Below, piece by piece: positions 42,692-51,968 of a DNA stretch of 64,000 bases. The position numbers and the translations under genes were made by a program. Origin of the DNA: Candidatus Villigracilis vicinus (GTDB lineage Bacteria; Chloroflexota; Anaerolineae; Anaerolineales; Villigracilaceae). The stretch is taken from NCBI GenBank assembly GCA_016721315.1, contig JADKIL010000007.1, positions 124,001 through 188,000 on the forward strand, read 5' to 3'. The notes under the pieces are model-generated. The model was given only the letters and a program-made list of their open reading frames with translations, was not told where the DNA came from and did no database searches. The first letter of the stretch is position 1. Every line of letters begins with the position of its first letter.

Positions 42692-44011
42692 ATGCTCAGC
42701 AAATCCCCTGCCTTTAACCTGAAAGCTGTTTTACGCGAAACGGGACTCGCCGCAGATACTCTGCGTGCCTGGGAACGCCGCTACGGACTCCCCACCCCGC
42801 AACGCACGGCGGGCGGTCATCGCTTGTATTCGCAGTACGATATCGAAACCATCAAGTGGCTGATTGCGCGTCAGGCAGAGGGACTTTCCATTTCCCGAGC
42901 TGTAGATCTGTGGAACGAACAGATCGCCTCCAATATTGACCCGTTAGCCGCCTTGGCACCGGTGGGCATGATCCTTGCCCAGAATGTTTCTACCAACTCA
43001 TCCACTGACACAACATTGGACGCCATCCGCGCCGAATGGGTGACAGCATGCATGAACTTCAATGAGGTACAGGCAGAACAGGCATTGAACAAAGCCTTCT
43101 CCATCTTCCCTGTGGAAGCGGTTTGCGTCGAAGTATTGCAAAAGGGTATGTCTGAAATTGGGACATTATGGTACGAAAATCGCGCCAACGTCCAGCAGGA
43201 GCATTTCGCTTCGGGGCTTGCCATGCGCCGTTTGGATGCTCTATTAAGCGCATCTCCAACCCCCACACGTCCACAGACCGTGGTGGTTGGCTGTCCATCC
43301 AGTGAATGGCATACCTTCACCCCGTTATTGCTCGCTTTATTCCTGCGCCGCCGCGGGTTAAACATCATTTATCTTGGAGCCAACGTCCCGGCAGATCACT
43401 TCGCAGAATCTGCCATCAAAGTGAAAGCCAGCCTGGTAGTGTTGGTTGCCCAAACCCTGAGCAGCGCCGCCCACCTTCAACATGTTGCGCTTTCATTGAG
43501 TTCACAAAAGGTTCCGGTTGGGTTTGGGGGTCGTATTTTCAACCTGCGCCCCGGCATCGTGGACTATGTTCCTGGTCAGTTCCTGGGTCCGAGCCTGGAA
43601 GGCGCCATTCAGGAGATCGAGTCTCTTCTCAAGGGCATCTCCAAACCATCCAAGACAAAAGCCGCAACGCAGGAATATCTCGCTGCCATGCAGGCATTCA
43701 ACGCCAAACGTGTTCACATTGAAAGCACGCTGAAACTTAGCATGCCGCCGCTCTCCATTGGCACAGAGGAGCTGGATGCGAGTGTTCATCATCTTGGCAA
43801 TAACGTATCAGCGGCGCTGCAATTCGGAGATATGGAACACCTCTCCGAAGAGATGGAATGGCTCAAAATGCTGCTTAATGCATACAACCGCCCCCGGAAA
43901 GAACTGGCAGCATTTATGGAAAGCTACTCGCACGCCATCGACACGCACATCAACGGTCAGGGTGACCCCATCAAGAAATGGCTGCGTACTTACGCACTCG
44001 AAAGAACCTAA
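42692..44011 (+). CDS. CarH/LitR-like B12-dependent photoreceptor regulator
   Basis: A 439-aa repressor with an N-terminal MerR helix-turn-helix (R-E-T-G-L-A-A-D-T-L-R-A-W-E-R-R-Y, G-G-H-R-L-Y) and a B12-binding module. In Thermus CarH, light sensing uses W131, E141-H142 and the B12 ligand H177. Here W160, E170-H171 and H207 (S-E-W-H) have nearly identical spacing. The B12-binding Rossmann domain follows (L-N-I-I-Y-L-G-A-N-V-P near 223-233). A C-terminal extension of about 100 residues beyond that domain is unusual. In the dark, AdoCbl-bound CarH represses carotenoid genes and light releases it; the position just after crtI predicts autoregulation. Not tested. Confidence 0.88.
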   Translation: MLSKSPAFNLKAVLRETGLAADTLRAWERRYGLPTPQRTAGGHRLYSQYDIETIKWLIARQAEGLSISRAVDLWNEQIASNIDPLAALAPVGMILAQNVSTNSSTDTTLDAIRAEWVTACMNFNEVQAEQALNKAFSIFPVEAVCVEVLQKGMSEIGTLWYENRANVQQEHFASGLAMRRLDALLSASPTPTRPQTVVVGCPSSEWHTFTPLLLALFLRRRGLNIIYLGANVPADHFAESAIKVKASLVVLVAQTLSSAAHLQHVALSLSSQKVPVGFGGRIFNLRPGIVDYVPGQFLGPSLEGAIQEIESLLKGISKPSKTKAATQEYLAAMQAFNAKRVHIESTLKLSMPPLSIGTEELDASVHHLGNNVSAALQFGDMEHLSEEMEWLKMLLNAYNRPRKELAAFMESYSHAIDTHINGQGDPIKKWLRTYALERT

Positions 44012-44017
44012 CCAATC

Positions 44018-44803
44018 ATGTCTTTCATTGATCTTTGGCTGACCGTCGGTCTCCTCATTCTTGGTCTGATGATCTTACTTTGGCTTTACAGCCTAGTGAT
44101 CAGAAATTCCAGCATTGTAGATATCTTCTGGGGAACCGGCTTTGTAATTACGTTCTGGTCAGCAATATGGATAGGCGCAACCGAACTCACGACCCGAGTC
44201 CTCCTGCTCGGGATCATGGTAACCATTTGGGGGTTGCGCCTATCCGGCCATATCTTTTTTCGTAATCATGGGCAGCCAGAAGACTTTCGCTACGCGGCTT
44301 GGCGGACAGAAGCCGGGTCAGCATGGTGGTGGCGCAGTTTTTTCAAAGTATTTCTTTTACAAGGCGTTATCCTGTGGATCGTGGCGGCTCCGCTTATCGC
44401 AGTCCAAGCCTTTACACCTGCGCCCTTCAAGTGTGAATGCACCACTTACACTGGCGCAGCTCTCTGGCTGGTCGGGTTCATCTTCGAAGCCGGCGGCGAC
44501 TGGCAGTTATCACGCTTCAAGCAGAACCCCGCCAACAAAGGAAAATTACTCACAACTGGTTTGTGGAGTCTCACTCGGCACCCAAATTACTTCGGAGATG
44601 CCGCCCAATGGTGGGGTTTTTACCTCATCGCCTTCACCAGTGGCGCCTGGTGGACAGTTTTCAGTCCACTCATTATGACCTTTCTGTTGATGAAAGTCTC
44701 TGGTGTAGCAATGCTTGAACGAACCCTAACCAAGACCAAACCCGGATACGAAGATTACATCACCCGCACGAATGAATTCTTCCCGTGGTTCCCGAAAAAA
44801 TAA
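44018..44803 (+). CDS. DUF1295 membrane protein (steroid 5-alpha-reductase-like)
   Basis: A 261-aa protein with about six to seven helices. DUF1295 marks are D-I-F-W-G-T-G-F near residue 31, W-G-L-R-L-S-G-H-I-F near 76, G-L-W-S-L-T-R-H-P-N-Y-F-G-D near 180 and W-W-G-F-Y near 198. The family is related to steroid reductases and isoprenylcysteine methyltransferases and is frequent in light-regulated carotenoid gene clusters; function is not established. Only 6 nt follow the regulator's stop, so it is in the same transcript. Confidence 0.88.
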   Translation: MSFIDLWLTVGLLILGLMILLWLYSLVIRNSSIVDIFWGTGFVITFWSAIWIGATELTTRVLLLGIMVTIWGLRLSGHIFFRNHGQPEDFRYAAWRTEAGSAWWWRSFFKVFLLQGVILWIVAAPLIAVQAFTPAPFKCECTTYTGAALWLVGFIFEAGGDWQLSRFKQNPANKGKLLTTGLWSLTRHPNYFGDAAQWWGFYLIAFTSGAWWTVFSPLIMTFLLMKVSGVAMLERTLTKTKPGYEDYITRTNEFFPWFPKK

Positions 44804-44847
44804 CATACCTATCTTTCAACGTGGAGCCTATTAACGCAAAGTTTATC

Positions 44848-44869
44848 TTTGTGTGGCTTCGTGTAACTT
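44848..44869 (-). repeat. Single CACGAAG repeat unit before the MFS gene
   Basis: Read on the minus strand this contains ACACGAAGCCACACAAAG, close to the left arm at 7118-7144. A solitary copy without an inverted partner nearby. It lies in the 82-nt gap upstream of the MFS gene. Confidence 0.5.
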
Positions 44870-44885
44870 GTGACAAAAGGAAATC

Positions 44886-46166
44886 ATGAACAAGCGCTTA
44901 CTCTCCATTATCCTGATCGTCTTCATTGACCTGCTCGGCTTCAGCCTCATCCTGCCGTTGCTGCCTTACTACGCAGAAAAATACGGCGCCACACAATTAG
45001 TAACTGGCTTGCTGGTTGCCTCTTATGCCGTCATGCAGTTGATCGGCGCTCCCCTGTTAGGACGTCTCTCTGACCGCTACGGTCGCCGACCAGTCTTGCT
45101 GGCATCCGTGTTCGGAACATTCCTCGGCTTCCTTCTGCTCGGCTTCGCAGATAACATCGGCACCGCTCTGGCAGATATCTTCAACCCACAAGCCGCCAAC
45201 ATCTTTGTACTTGGAATCCTTTTTCTCAGCCGTATGATAGATGGACTGACAGGCGGCAACCTTAGTGTTGCCCAAGCCTACATCTCCGATGTAACCGATG
45301 CGCAAAACCGCTCCAAGGGATTAGGCATGATCGGTGCCGCATTCGGCATGGGCTTTATCATTGGACCCGCTACCGGCGGCATTCTCAGCCAATATGGCTA
45401 TGCCGTTCCCGGATTTGTTGCTGCGGCGCTGTCCTTCGCCAATCTCGCACTGATCTATTTCTGGCTGCCCGAATCGTTAACAGAAGAAAAACGCGCAGAA
45501 ATGCCCGAAAAGAAGCCTGCTGTCACCCTCTCGGCATTGACCAAAGCATTGACCCGCCCATTTACCGGCGCATTGCTCACCACCCGTTTCTTTTACGGAC
45601 TGGCTTTCGCTGTCTTTCAAACCATCTTTGCTTTGTACGCTTTGCAGAAATTCAACTTCCAGGCTCGTGACACTGGTTTCATCCTCACATATGTTGGTGT
45701 GCTCGCCGTGTTCGTACAAGGCTTTCTCATTGGTCGGCTTACCAAGCGTTTCCGTGAAGACGCTCTCATCCTGATTGGATGTGTACTCATGACGGTCTCG
45801 CTCGCTGGCTGGGCAGTTGCTCCCAGTGTGTTCTGGCTGCTGGTAGTGCTCGCCCCCACTGCGATCTCCGGCGGCATCCTCAATACACTGCTCTCCTCCA
45901 CGTTGACCAAAGCCGTGCAACCGCAAGAGATCGGCGGCATCCTCGGTCTGGGTGCGGCAATTGAAAGCACCACACGAATTTTCGCACCCGTTATCGGCGG
46001 TTATTTACTACAAGCCTTCGGCACTTGGTCGCCCGGTCTTTTCGGCGCAGTACTAATGCTTGGCGTTACGATCTTCATTTTCTTCACCGTTTTTAATCAC
46101 CCCATCGCTACCGAGATCCGCGCCCACTCAATACAGCAGCCCATTCCGGCACCGAACGGCGATTAA
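44886..46166 (+). CDS. MFS transporter, DHA1/TetA-like
   Basis: A 426-aa drug/H+ antiporter family protein with 12 predicted helices. The loop 2-3 motif G-R-L-S-D-R-Y-G-R-R-P-V-L-L (about 59-72) and the motif C region G-P-A-x-G-G-I-L near 159-166 identify the DHA1 group that holds the tetracycline exporters. Its place in a carotenoid cluster may reflect an independent role. AAAAGGAAATC precedes the ATG. Confidence 0.9.
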   Translation: MNKRLLSIILIVFIDLLGFSLILPLLPYYAEKYGATQLVTGLLVASYAVMQLIGAPLLGRLSDRYGRRPVLLASVFGTFLGFLLLGFADNIGTALADIFNPQAANIFVLGILFLSRMIDGLTGGNLSVAQAYISDVTDAQNRSKGLGMIGAAFGMGFIIGPATGGILSQYGYAVPGFVAAALSFANLALIYFWLPESLTEEKRAEMPEKKPAVTLSALTKALTRPFTGALLTTRFFYGLAFAVFQTIFALYALQKFNFQARDTGFILTYVGVLAVFVQGFLIGRLTKRFREDALILIGCVLMTVSLAGWAVAPSVFWLLVVLAPTAISGGILNTLLSSTLTKAVQPQEIGGILGLGAAIESTTRIFAPVIGGYLLQAFGTWSPGLFGAVLMLGVTIFIFFTVFNHPIATEIRAHSIQQPIPAPNGD

Positions 46167-46186
46167 GGGTTCGGCAAGGTTTTGAA

Positions 46187-47662
46187 ATGCCACATATCCT
46201 GATCGTCGGCGCAGGCATTGGCGGATTGACCACCGCAGCACTTTTACTTAAGCAAGGTTGGCGTGTGACCGTACTCGAAGCATCCACCTATCCCGGCGGC
46301 TGTGCAGGGACGTTCTTTCATCAAGGATATCGGTTCGATGCGGGTGCCACACTTGCTGGTGGGTTTGACGCAAACGGTCCGCATACACGGCTCGCAGAAA
46401 TGCTTGAGCTTGAGTGGCGGGTTTCGCCCATCCAGGACGCAGCCTGGGTCGTCCACCTGCCTGATAGAACCATCCATCAATGGGTGAACCCAACCCAATG
46501 GCGCGATGAGTACCTTAAGAATTTTCCCTATTCTGAATCGTTCTGGCACAAGCAGGAACATTTGGCAAAGATCGCATGGGATATTTCCACCCGTGACTTC
46601 CCTTTCCCGCCTGCCAACATGGACGAAGCCCTGCGCCTCCCGCTCGCAGTACGGCTGGCTACATTTTCCGCCGCGCCGCATCTCCTCCGAAAATTTCGCG
46701 GGTTGCTGCCCCAGAAAACCGACGCTGAGTTCAAAGCCTTTATTGATGCACAACTGATCATCTCAGCACAAGCCATCAGCGACGCCGCCGATGCGCTCTA
46801 TGGCGCAACCGTTTTAGACCTGCCCCGCCGCGGCGTCGTTCACGTTCACGGCGGAATGGGCGGTATCGCTGAAACCCTGGTGCAGTGGATCCGTTCGCAG
46901 GGAGGCGAAGTGTTATACCGCCAGCAAGTGACGGCTCTCGACGTAAAAGATGGTCGCGTCACGGCGGCACACACGAACAAAAAGCTACGCCTGGAAGCGG
47001 ACTTCTTCGTCGGCAACCTTACGCCGTGGGCGTTGGAAAAACTTCTCGGCGAAGCCGCACCGGTCAGCCTTCAGCGCGAAGTGAAGCGGCGCGACCTCAT
47101 GTGGGGCGCCTTCGTCATGTATGCAGGGCTGGACGCTGGCATTGTTAATCAATCCATTACACATCATCAAGTTGTGATGGATGTGAACAAAAAGCTCGGA
47201 GAAGGTAATTCAGTTTTCATCTCACTCTCACCGCTTGATGATCCAAAACGTGCGCCGCAAGGCTTTCGCACTGCCACACTTTCCACGCACACCAGCGTAA
47301 CAGACTGGGACAAGCTTCACCGCGAAAACCCTGAAGCATACGAAGAACGCAAAGCAAAATATGCAGATAAGTTATTAGATGCAGCGGAACACGCGCTGCC
47401 CGGTTTTCGTAAAGCGGCAAAGTTCATCATGCCGGGAACGCCGCATACATACGAGACATTTACGCGCCGCCCGCTCGGCATGGTGGGTGGATTTCCACAA
47501 ACGTCGCTGCTGCGTGCGCGCAGTCCGCGTACCGGGCTGCAAAATCTATGGCTCGCAGGCGACAGCATCTTTCCGGGTCAATCCACCGCAGGCGTTACAT
47601 TGGGCGCAATGCGGGTCGCAAAACTAGTGCAAAACGAATCAAGGAGGCAGCATGTTAATTGA
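46187..47662 (+). CDS. Carotenoid desaturase/isomerase-like FAD enzyme (CrtD/CrtH/CrtO group)
   Basis: A 491-aa oxidoreductase of the phytoene dehydrogenase family, distinct from crtI. The N-terminal FAD fold is V-G-A-G-I-G-G-L (6-13) with E30, G-G-C-A-G-T and R-F-D-A-G-A-T; the C-terminal L-W-L-A-G-D-S-I-F-P-G-Q-S-T-A-G-V-T-L (about 454-472) is the family's FAD signature. Relatives act as 3,4-desaturases, cis-trans isomerases or ketolases, so the reaction is open. A strong AGGAGG for the next gene lies inside its last codons; it ends in an 11-nt overlap with the next gene. Confidence 0.85.
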   Translation: MPHILIVGAGIGGLTTAALLLKQGWRVTVLEASTYPGGCAGTFFHQGYRFDAGATLAGGFDANGPHTRLAEMLELEWRVSPIQDAAWVVHLPDRTIHQWVNPTQWRDEYLKNFPYSESFWHKQEHLAKIAWDISTRDFPFPPANMDEALRLPLAVRLATFSAAPHLLRKFRGLLPQKTDAEFKAFIDAQLIISAQAISDAADALYGATVLDLPRRGVVHVHGGMGGIAETLVQWIRSQGGEVLYRQQVTALDVKDGRVTAAHTNKKLRLEADFFVGNLTPWALEKLLGEAAPVSLQREVKRRDLMWGAFVMYAGLDAGIVNQSITHHQVVMDVNKKLGEGNSVFISLSPLDDPKRAPQGFRTATLSTHTSVTDWDKLHRENPEAYEERKAKYADKLLDAAEHALPGFRKAAKFIMPGTPHTYETFTRRPLGMVGGFPQTSLLRARSPRTGLQNLWLAGDSIFPGQSTAGVTLGAMRVAKLVQNESRRQHVN

Positions 47663-48320
47663 CACTCTCCGGTACGAACTTCCGCCGGAAGGCATTACGC
47701 TATTGGGATATGTGGTGCGCCGCATGCACAAGACAGATTGGCTCGCCAAGGCTGTTGATCTTCTTTCCAGACAAAAAACAGCCGATGCGCTTGAAGCCAT
47801 CGCCATCTACGCAGTTGCGTCATCCACATCCTTCGGGCACGCATACTACCAGCCGCGCTTCAATGGCGTGGGTGAAGTCATTCAGGAACGCGACCCCATC
47901 ACCGGCGCAACGGTTACAGCCAAACTTGAAAGTAGCACGCCGCATTATCACATCACCTATCGCGCAACCCTCAACAGCGGCGAAACGTTTTCAGGTAGCG
48001 AAAACATCCTCGGCACCACCATCGGTCTGCGCGGACTCGGCATGCCTGCGCCATCCAAATTCATATTCAACGCAGGCGCATATCAAGCTGAGTTCACAGG
48101 CACACTTACCAGCGAGCTTGCCCTTTCGCTTTTCGGTAACACCAAGATCCGCGCTTATGGCTCGCTTGATTTCAAAGACAATGCTGGCAATGCCGGTCAC
48201 CTCAGTCTTAACCGCCAGGGGGATGCCGCCGTCAAAATTAATGACCTGCCCACGATCACACACGCCCTCGTGCGCGTAATGTGGTTGGACGGACTGAAAC
48301 TCTCGCCACAACCCCTATGA
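47652..48320 (+). CDS. Unrecognised soluble protein in carotenoid cluster
   Basis: A 222-aa protein I do not recognise. It has no signal peptide or TM helix. The N-terminal 70 residues look helical; the rest alternates beta-strand-like stretches with Gly and Ser turns (for example G-S-E-N-I-L-G-T-T-I-G-L-R-G-L-G near 117), so a beta-barrel or lipocalin-like fold is possible. AGGAGG is ideally placed 4 nt upstream of the ATG. It overlaps both neighbours (11 nt with the FAD enzyme, ATGA with photolyase), so it is surely translated with them. A role in binding or processing a carotenoid or fatty compound is only a guess. Confidence 0.8.
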   Translation: MLIDTLRYELPPEGITLLGYVVRRMHKTDWLAKAVDLLSRQKTADALEAIAIYAVASSTSFGHAYYQPRFNGVGEVIQERDPITGATVTAKLESSTPHYHITYRATLNSGETFSGSENILGTTIGLRGLGMPAPSKFIFNAGAYQAEFTGTLTSELALSLFGNTKIRAYGSLDFKDNAGNAGHLSLNRQGDAAVKINDLPTITHALVRVMWLDGLKLSPQPL

Positions 48321-49669
48321 CCAATATCTGGTGGATCCGCCGTGACCTGCGGCTAAATGATAATGCGGCGCTTCATTCCGCGCTTGAAGCCGGTTCGGTC
48401 CTGCCGGTCTTCATCCTGGACCCGGCATTCGAAAACCTATCGCCGCGCCGAAAGAGTTTTTTGTACGAAGGTCTATCTGCATTAGACAAAGACCTACGGA
48501 AGCGAAATTCGTATCTCGTCATCCGCAAGGGCAAACCCATTGACGCGCTGCGCCAGTTGTTCGACGAGATCAAAGCAGAAGCGATTCATACTGAAGAAGA
48601 CTACACGCCGTATGCGCGTGAGCGTGACGCGTTGATCCAGAAACTCCTGCCTTTGAAGCTTATCCAAGGGCAGACCGTCCATCACCCAAAAATAATACGA
48701 AAACAAGACGGCAGACCCTATACGGTCTACACGCCGTATTCCAAAGTGTGGAAGGCACAGCTCAGCAAGATCAAACTGCACCCCGCACCTGATCGCATCG
48801 ACTCGCCCAAGGGCATCCGCTCCGAGCCGATACCGGCATTCGAAACCAATCCCTTCTTTCGAGCAGGTGAAGCAGAAGCCTTACGCCGTCTCAAGAAATT
48901 TACCGATTCCCCCATCAGCAACTACGCCGATGACCGCAACCGCATGGACTTGGACGGTACTTCAGCCCTATCGCCATATTTGCGTTTTGGAATGCTGGGA
49001 ATGCGCCAGGCAGTGAATGAAGCCTTGACCGCTCAGCGTTCAAACGCAAATGCCAAAGGTGCAGAAATCTGGCTCAATGAACTCATCTGGCGCGAGTTTT
49101 ACATTCAGATCCTGTATCACTTCCCCCACGTTGCGAAGACTGCGTTTAACCCGTCACTGGCAAATATTCCGTGGCGCAATAAGGCATCAGAGTATGAAGC
49201 CTGGAAACGGGGCGAAACAGGCGTCCCTGTGGTGGATGCGGCGATGCGCCAACTCAAAGAAACTGGCTGGATGCACAACCGCGCACGCATGATCGTCGCT
49301 TCATTCCTCGTCAAAGACTTGCTGATCGACTGGCGCTGGGGGGAGGCTTGGTTCATGCAAAACCTGCTGGACGGTGACCTGGCTGCCAACAATGGCGGCT
49401 GGCAATGGACGGCGGGTACCGGCACCGATGCCGCACCATATTTTCGCATTTTCAACCCGGTTTTGCAAAGCGCAAAATTTGACCCAAATGGAGATTACAT
49501 CCGTAAATGGGTGCCAGAATTACAAAAAATAAATGCCAAGCAGATCCATGCACCCTGGGAATACGAGTTAAACATTGCAGGGTATCCTTCTGAACCGATC
49601 GTAAACCGGGAGATCGTTAAAGATAGAACTCTTTCTGCTTACAACATTTCAAAGGAAAAAGTACGTTGA
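48317..49669 (+). CDS. phrB: Deoxyribodipyrimidine photolyase (class I)
   Basis: A 450-aa cryptochrome/photolyase-family protein that uses blue light to reverse cyclobutane pyrimidine dimers. N-terminal alpha/beta domain begins I-W-W-I-R-R-D-L-R; the FAD-binding helical domain carries E-L-I-W-R-E-F-Y, W-x-x-G-E-T-G-V-P-V-V-D-A-A-M-R-Q-L, G-W-M-H-N-R-A-R-M, and N-N-G-G-W-Q-W-T-A-G-T-G-T-D-A. These match CPD photolyase rather than plant cryptochrome. ATG 48317 overlaps the preceding stop. Its inclusion in the carotenoid operon suggests joint light control, as known from Thermus. Confidence 0.93.
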   Translation: MTNIWWIRRDLRLNDNAALHSALEAGSVLPVFILDPAFENLSPRRKSFLYEGLSALDKDLRKRNSYLVIRKGKPIDALRQLFDEIKAEAIHTEEDYTPYARERDALIQKLLPLKLIQGQTVHHPKIIRKQDGRPYTVYTPYSKVWKAQLSKIKLHPAPDRIDSPKGIRSEPIPAFETNPFFRAGEAEALRRLKKFTDSPISNYADDRNRMDLDGTSALSPYLRFGMLGMRQAVNEALTAQRSNANAKGAEIWLNELIWREFYIQILYHFPHVAKTAFNPSLANIPWRNKASEYEAWKRGETGVPVVDAAMRQLKETGWMHNRARMIVASFLVKDLLIDWRWGEAWFMQNLLDGDLAANNGGWQWTAGTGTDAAPYFRIFNPVLQSAKFDPNGDYIRKWVPELQKINAKQIHAPWEYELNIAGYPSEPIVNREIVKDRTLSAYNISKEKVR

Positions 49670-50631
49670 TGAAAAAAATTTTACGTGGGCTGGGAATCGT
49701 ACTGGCGGTTATTTTGATCCTGGCTCTCATCGTCCCATTTCTTATTCCAGTGCCGCCGCTGGAAAATACGGTCACCGTCGAAACACTTACAGATGAAGAT
49801 AGCAAGTTCATGGATGTAAACGGTGTGAATGTGCATTACAAAACCTACGGCGAGGGGCAGAAAACATTCATCCTCCTGCACGGTTTTGGTGCAAGCATTT
49901 TTTCATGGCGTGAGGTAACAGCCCCCCTCGCAGAATTCGGTACTGTCATTGCGTATGACAGACCTGCGTTTGGCTTGACGGAACGTCCGCTTGCCTGGGA
50001 AGGCGAAAGTCCTTACAGCCAGGATGCTCAAGTGGAACTTGTGATCGGTTTGATGGATGCGCTCGGTATCGAAAAAGCGACACTGGTGGGTAATTCTGCC
50101 GGAGGAACGATCGCAATGTTGACCGCATTGCAACACCCCGAGCGTATTGAAAGTTTAATTCTGGTGGATCCGGCTGTGTATGCAGGCGGCGGCGCACCGG
50201 CATGGATCCGTCCATTGCTGGGTACGCCGCAGATGGACCATGTCGGTCCATTGATCGCGCGTCAACTTCAGGCACAAGGCACGGAGTTTCTCAAAACTGC
50301 ATGGCATGACCCTAACAAGATCACGCCGGAGATTTTCAAGGGATATCAAGAACCTTTACAGGTTGAAAATTGGGATAAGGCTTTGTGGGAGTTGACCGTC
50401 TCCAGCCGCGAAAGCGGGCTGAGCGAACGCTTGGGCGAATTCAACCTCCCAGTGCTCGTCATCACCGGTGATGACGACCGCATCGTACCTACCGAACAAT
50501 CGCTGAAACTTGCAGGCGAAATTCCCAACGCCGACCTGGCTGTCATCCCACAATGCGGTCACCTGCCGCACGAAGAATGTCCCAGCGACTTCATGCAAGC
50601 TGTGAAAATTTTTCTAAACGAACAGCCATGA
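49669..50631 (+). CDS. Membrane-anchored alpha/beta hydrolase
   Basis: A 320-aa hydrolase with an N-terminal TM segment (residues 4-28, possible signal anchor), then the fold: H-G-F-G-A oxyanion loop near 68, nucleophile Ser in V-G-N-S-A-G-G near 141, acidic D in G-D-D-D-R-I-V near 268, and H in C-G-H-L-P-H near 296. Substrate unknown; within a carotenoid operon an ester of a hydroxycarotenoid is one option among many. Start ATG 49669 shares bases with the photolyase TGA; a TTG one codon earlier also exists. Confidence 0.86.
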   Translation: MKKILRGLGIVLAVILILALIVPFLIPVPPLENTVTVETLTDEDSKFMDVNGVNVHYKTYGEGQKTFILLHGFGASIFSWREVTAPLAEFGTVIAYDRPAFGLTERPLAWEGESPYSQDAQVELVIGLMDALGIEKATLVGNSAGGTIAMLTALQHPERIESLILVDPAVYAGGGAPAWIRPLLGTPQMDHVGPLIARQLQAQGTEFLKTAWHDPNKITPEIFKGYQEPLQVENWDKALWELTVSSRESGLSERLGEFNLPVLVITGDDDRIVPTEQSLKLAGEIPNADLAVIPQCGHLPHEECPSDFMQAVKIFLNEQP

Positions 50632-51899
50632 AAAAAGCGATCTCCCCCGAGCTTGGGCGTGAAGCCATGCTGGCGCTCTTAAAAACACGTTCTCCGCTGG
50701 GTCCACTGAAAGCGATGGCAAAACATGTTGGGCGCTTCTTTCAGATTCCCATCCCGGGGTTTCGTCCATATGTAGTTTTTGGACCCGAAGCAGCCCGAAA
50801 GGTATTGGTAACAGAACGAAATAAATTACGCTGGCGTAACACCGACCCAGTGACCGATCTGCTGCGTCGCGGTGTATTGGTGACCGATGGTGATGAGCAT
50901 GACCACTACCGCGAATTGATGGAGATCCCTTTTCAGCCTGCGCAACTCTCCAAATATACCGACATGATGATCTCACAAACCGAGCGTGTCGCATCCACCT
51001 GGCAGAATGGTCAAATCGTGGACATGCTGGTGGAAGGGCGCAAGATCGCCTTACTCATCATCATGCAAACATTGTTCAGCAAAGACGCCTGGAACGACAT
51101 CCCAAAAATTTGGGACCCGATCCTCAAGACCATTCAGTATGTTTCGCCAGGGCTATGGATCCTTTGGCGTAAAATTCCACGCCTGGGGTATGGGAAGTCA
51201 CTCAAGACGATCGATGATTATTTATATTCGATCATTGATGAAAGAAGAAAAGAAGGAAGAAAAGCAAACGATTTTCTTCAACATCTCATTGATGCCGGGC
51301 TGAACAATGACATTATCCGTGACCAGATGTTAACCATGCTCATCGCCGGTCATGATACCTCCACTGCTCTGCTGGCATGGACATTCGCCTTGCTTGGAGA
51401 GCACCCCGAAATCCTCGCAGATGTGATCAAGGAAGTTGAACAAGCAGAAGGCAAGCCTCAACTTCTGGATAACGTTATTAAGGAATCGCTGCGGCTGTAT
51501 CCACCGATCCATATCGGCAATCGCCGTGTAGCCGAAGACATCGAGTTTACCGAGGGCACAGTCCCTGCGGGCGAGCGCATGTTCTATTCCATCTACCTGA
51601 CCCACCGCGACCCCGAAATTTGGGAGAATGCCGAAGATTTCTGCCCCGAACGTTTCTCACATGGGCGCAAAACCCCGCCGATGAGCTACATTCCATTTGG
51701 CGGCGGACCGCGTGCATGTATCGGCGCGGCATTCGGTCAGGCAGAGGCTCGCATCGTTATCGCATACCTGCTTAAGAACTTCACGTTTGAATTCACCGGT
51801 CACCCAATCCATGCTCATATGGGAGCCACCCTCGAACCCAGACCGGGCGTGAGGATGCAAGTGAAGAGAACGAATCAATGCGCAACGAGTGATCAGTAA
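50628..51899 (+). CDS. Cytochrome P450, candidate carotenoid hydroxylase
   Basis: A 423-aa P450 without a membrane anchor. The I-helix A-G-H-D-T-S is at about residue 240, E286-x-x-R289 (E-S-L-R) in the K-helix, and the heme cysteine C364 in F-G-G-G-P-R-A-C-I-G. Position in a carotenoid operon with lycopene cyclase and photolyase suggests a beta-carotene hydroxylase like CYP175A1 of Thermus; this is inference from context, not from residues. It starts within the stop of the hydrolase gene (ATGA), so the longer frame from 50553 is rejected. No ferredoxin partner in view. Confidence 0.9.
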   Translation: MKKAISPELGREAMLALLKTRSPLGPLKAMAKHVGRFFQIPIPGFRPYVVFGPEAARKVLVTERNKLRWRNTDPVTDLLRRGVLVTDGDEHDHYRELMEIPFQPAQLSKYTDMMISQTERVASTWQNGQIVDMLVEGRKIALLIIMQTLFSKDAWNDIPKIWDPILKTIQYVSPGLWILWRKIPRLGYGKSLKTIDDYLYSIIDERRKEGRKANDFLQHLIDAGLNNDIIRDQMLTMLIAGHDTSTALLAWTFALLGEHPEILADVIKEVEQAEGKPQLLDNVIKESLRLYPPIHIGNRRVAEDIEFTEGTVPAGERMFYSIYLTHRDPEIWENAEDFCPERFSHGRKTPPMSYIPFGGGPRACIGAAFGQAEARIVIAYLLKNFTFEFTGHPIHAHMGATLEPRPGVRMQVKRTNQCATSDQ

Positions 51900-51968
51900 A
51901 AGTAAAACATGATTTTATATAAACGGCCATCCGATTTTCAAACTATTACAAAGCAACCTTAAACTAAA

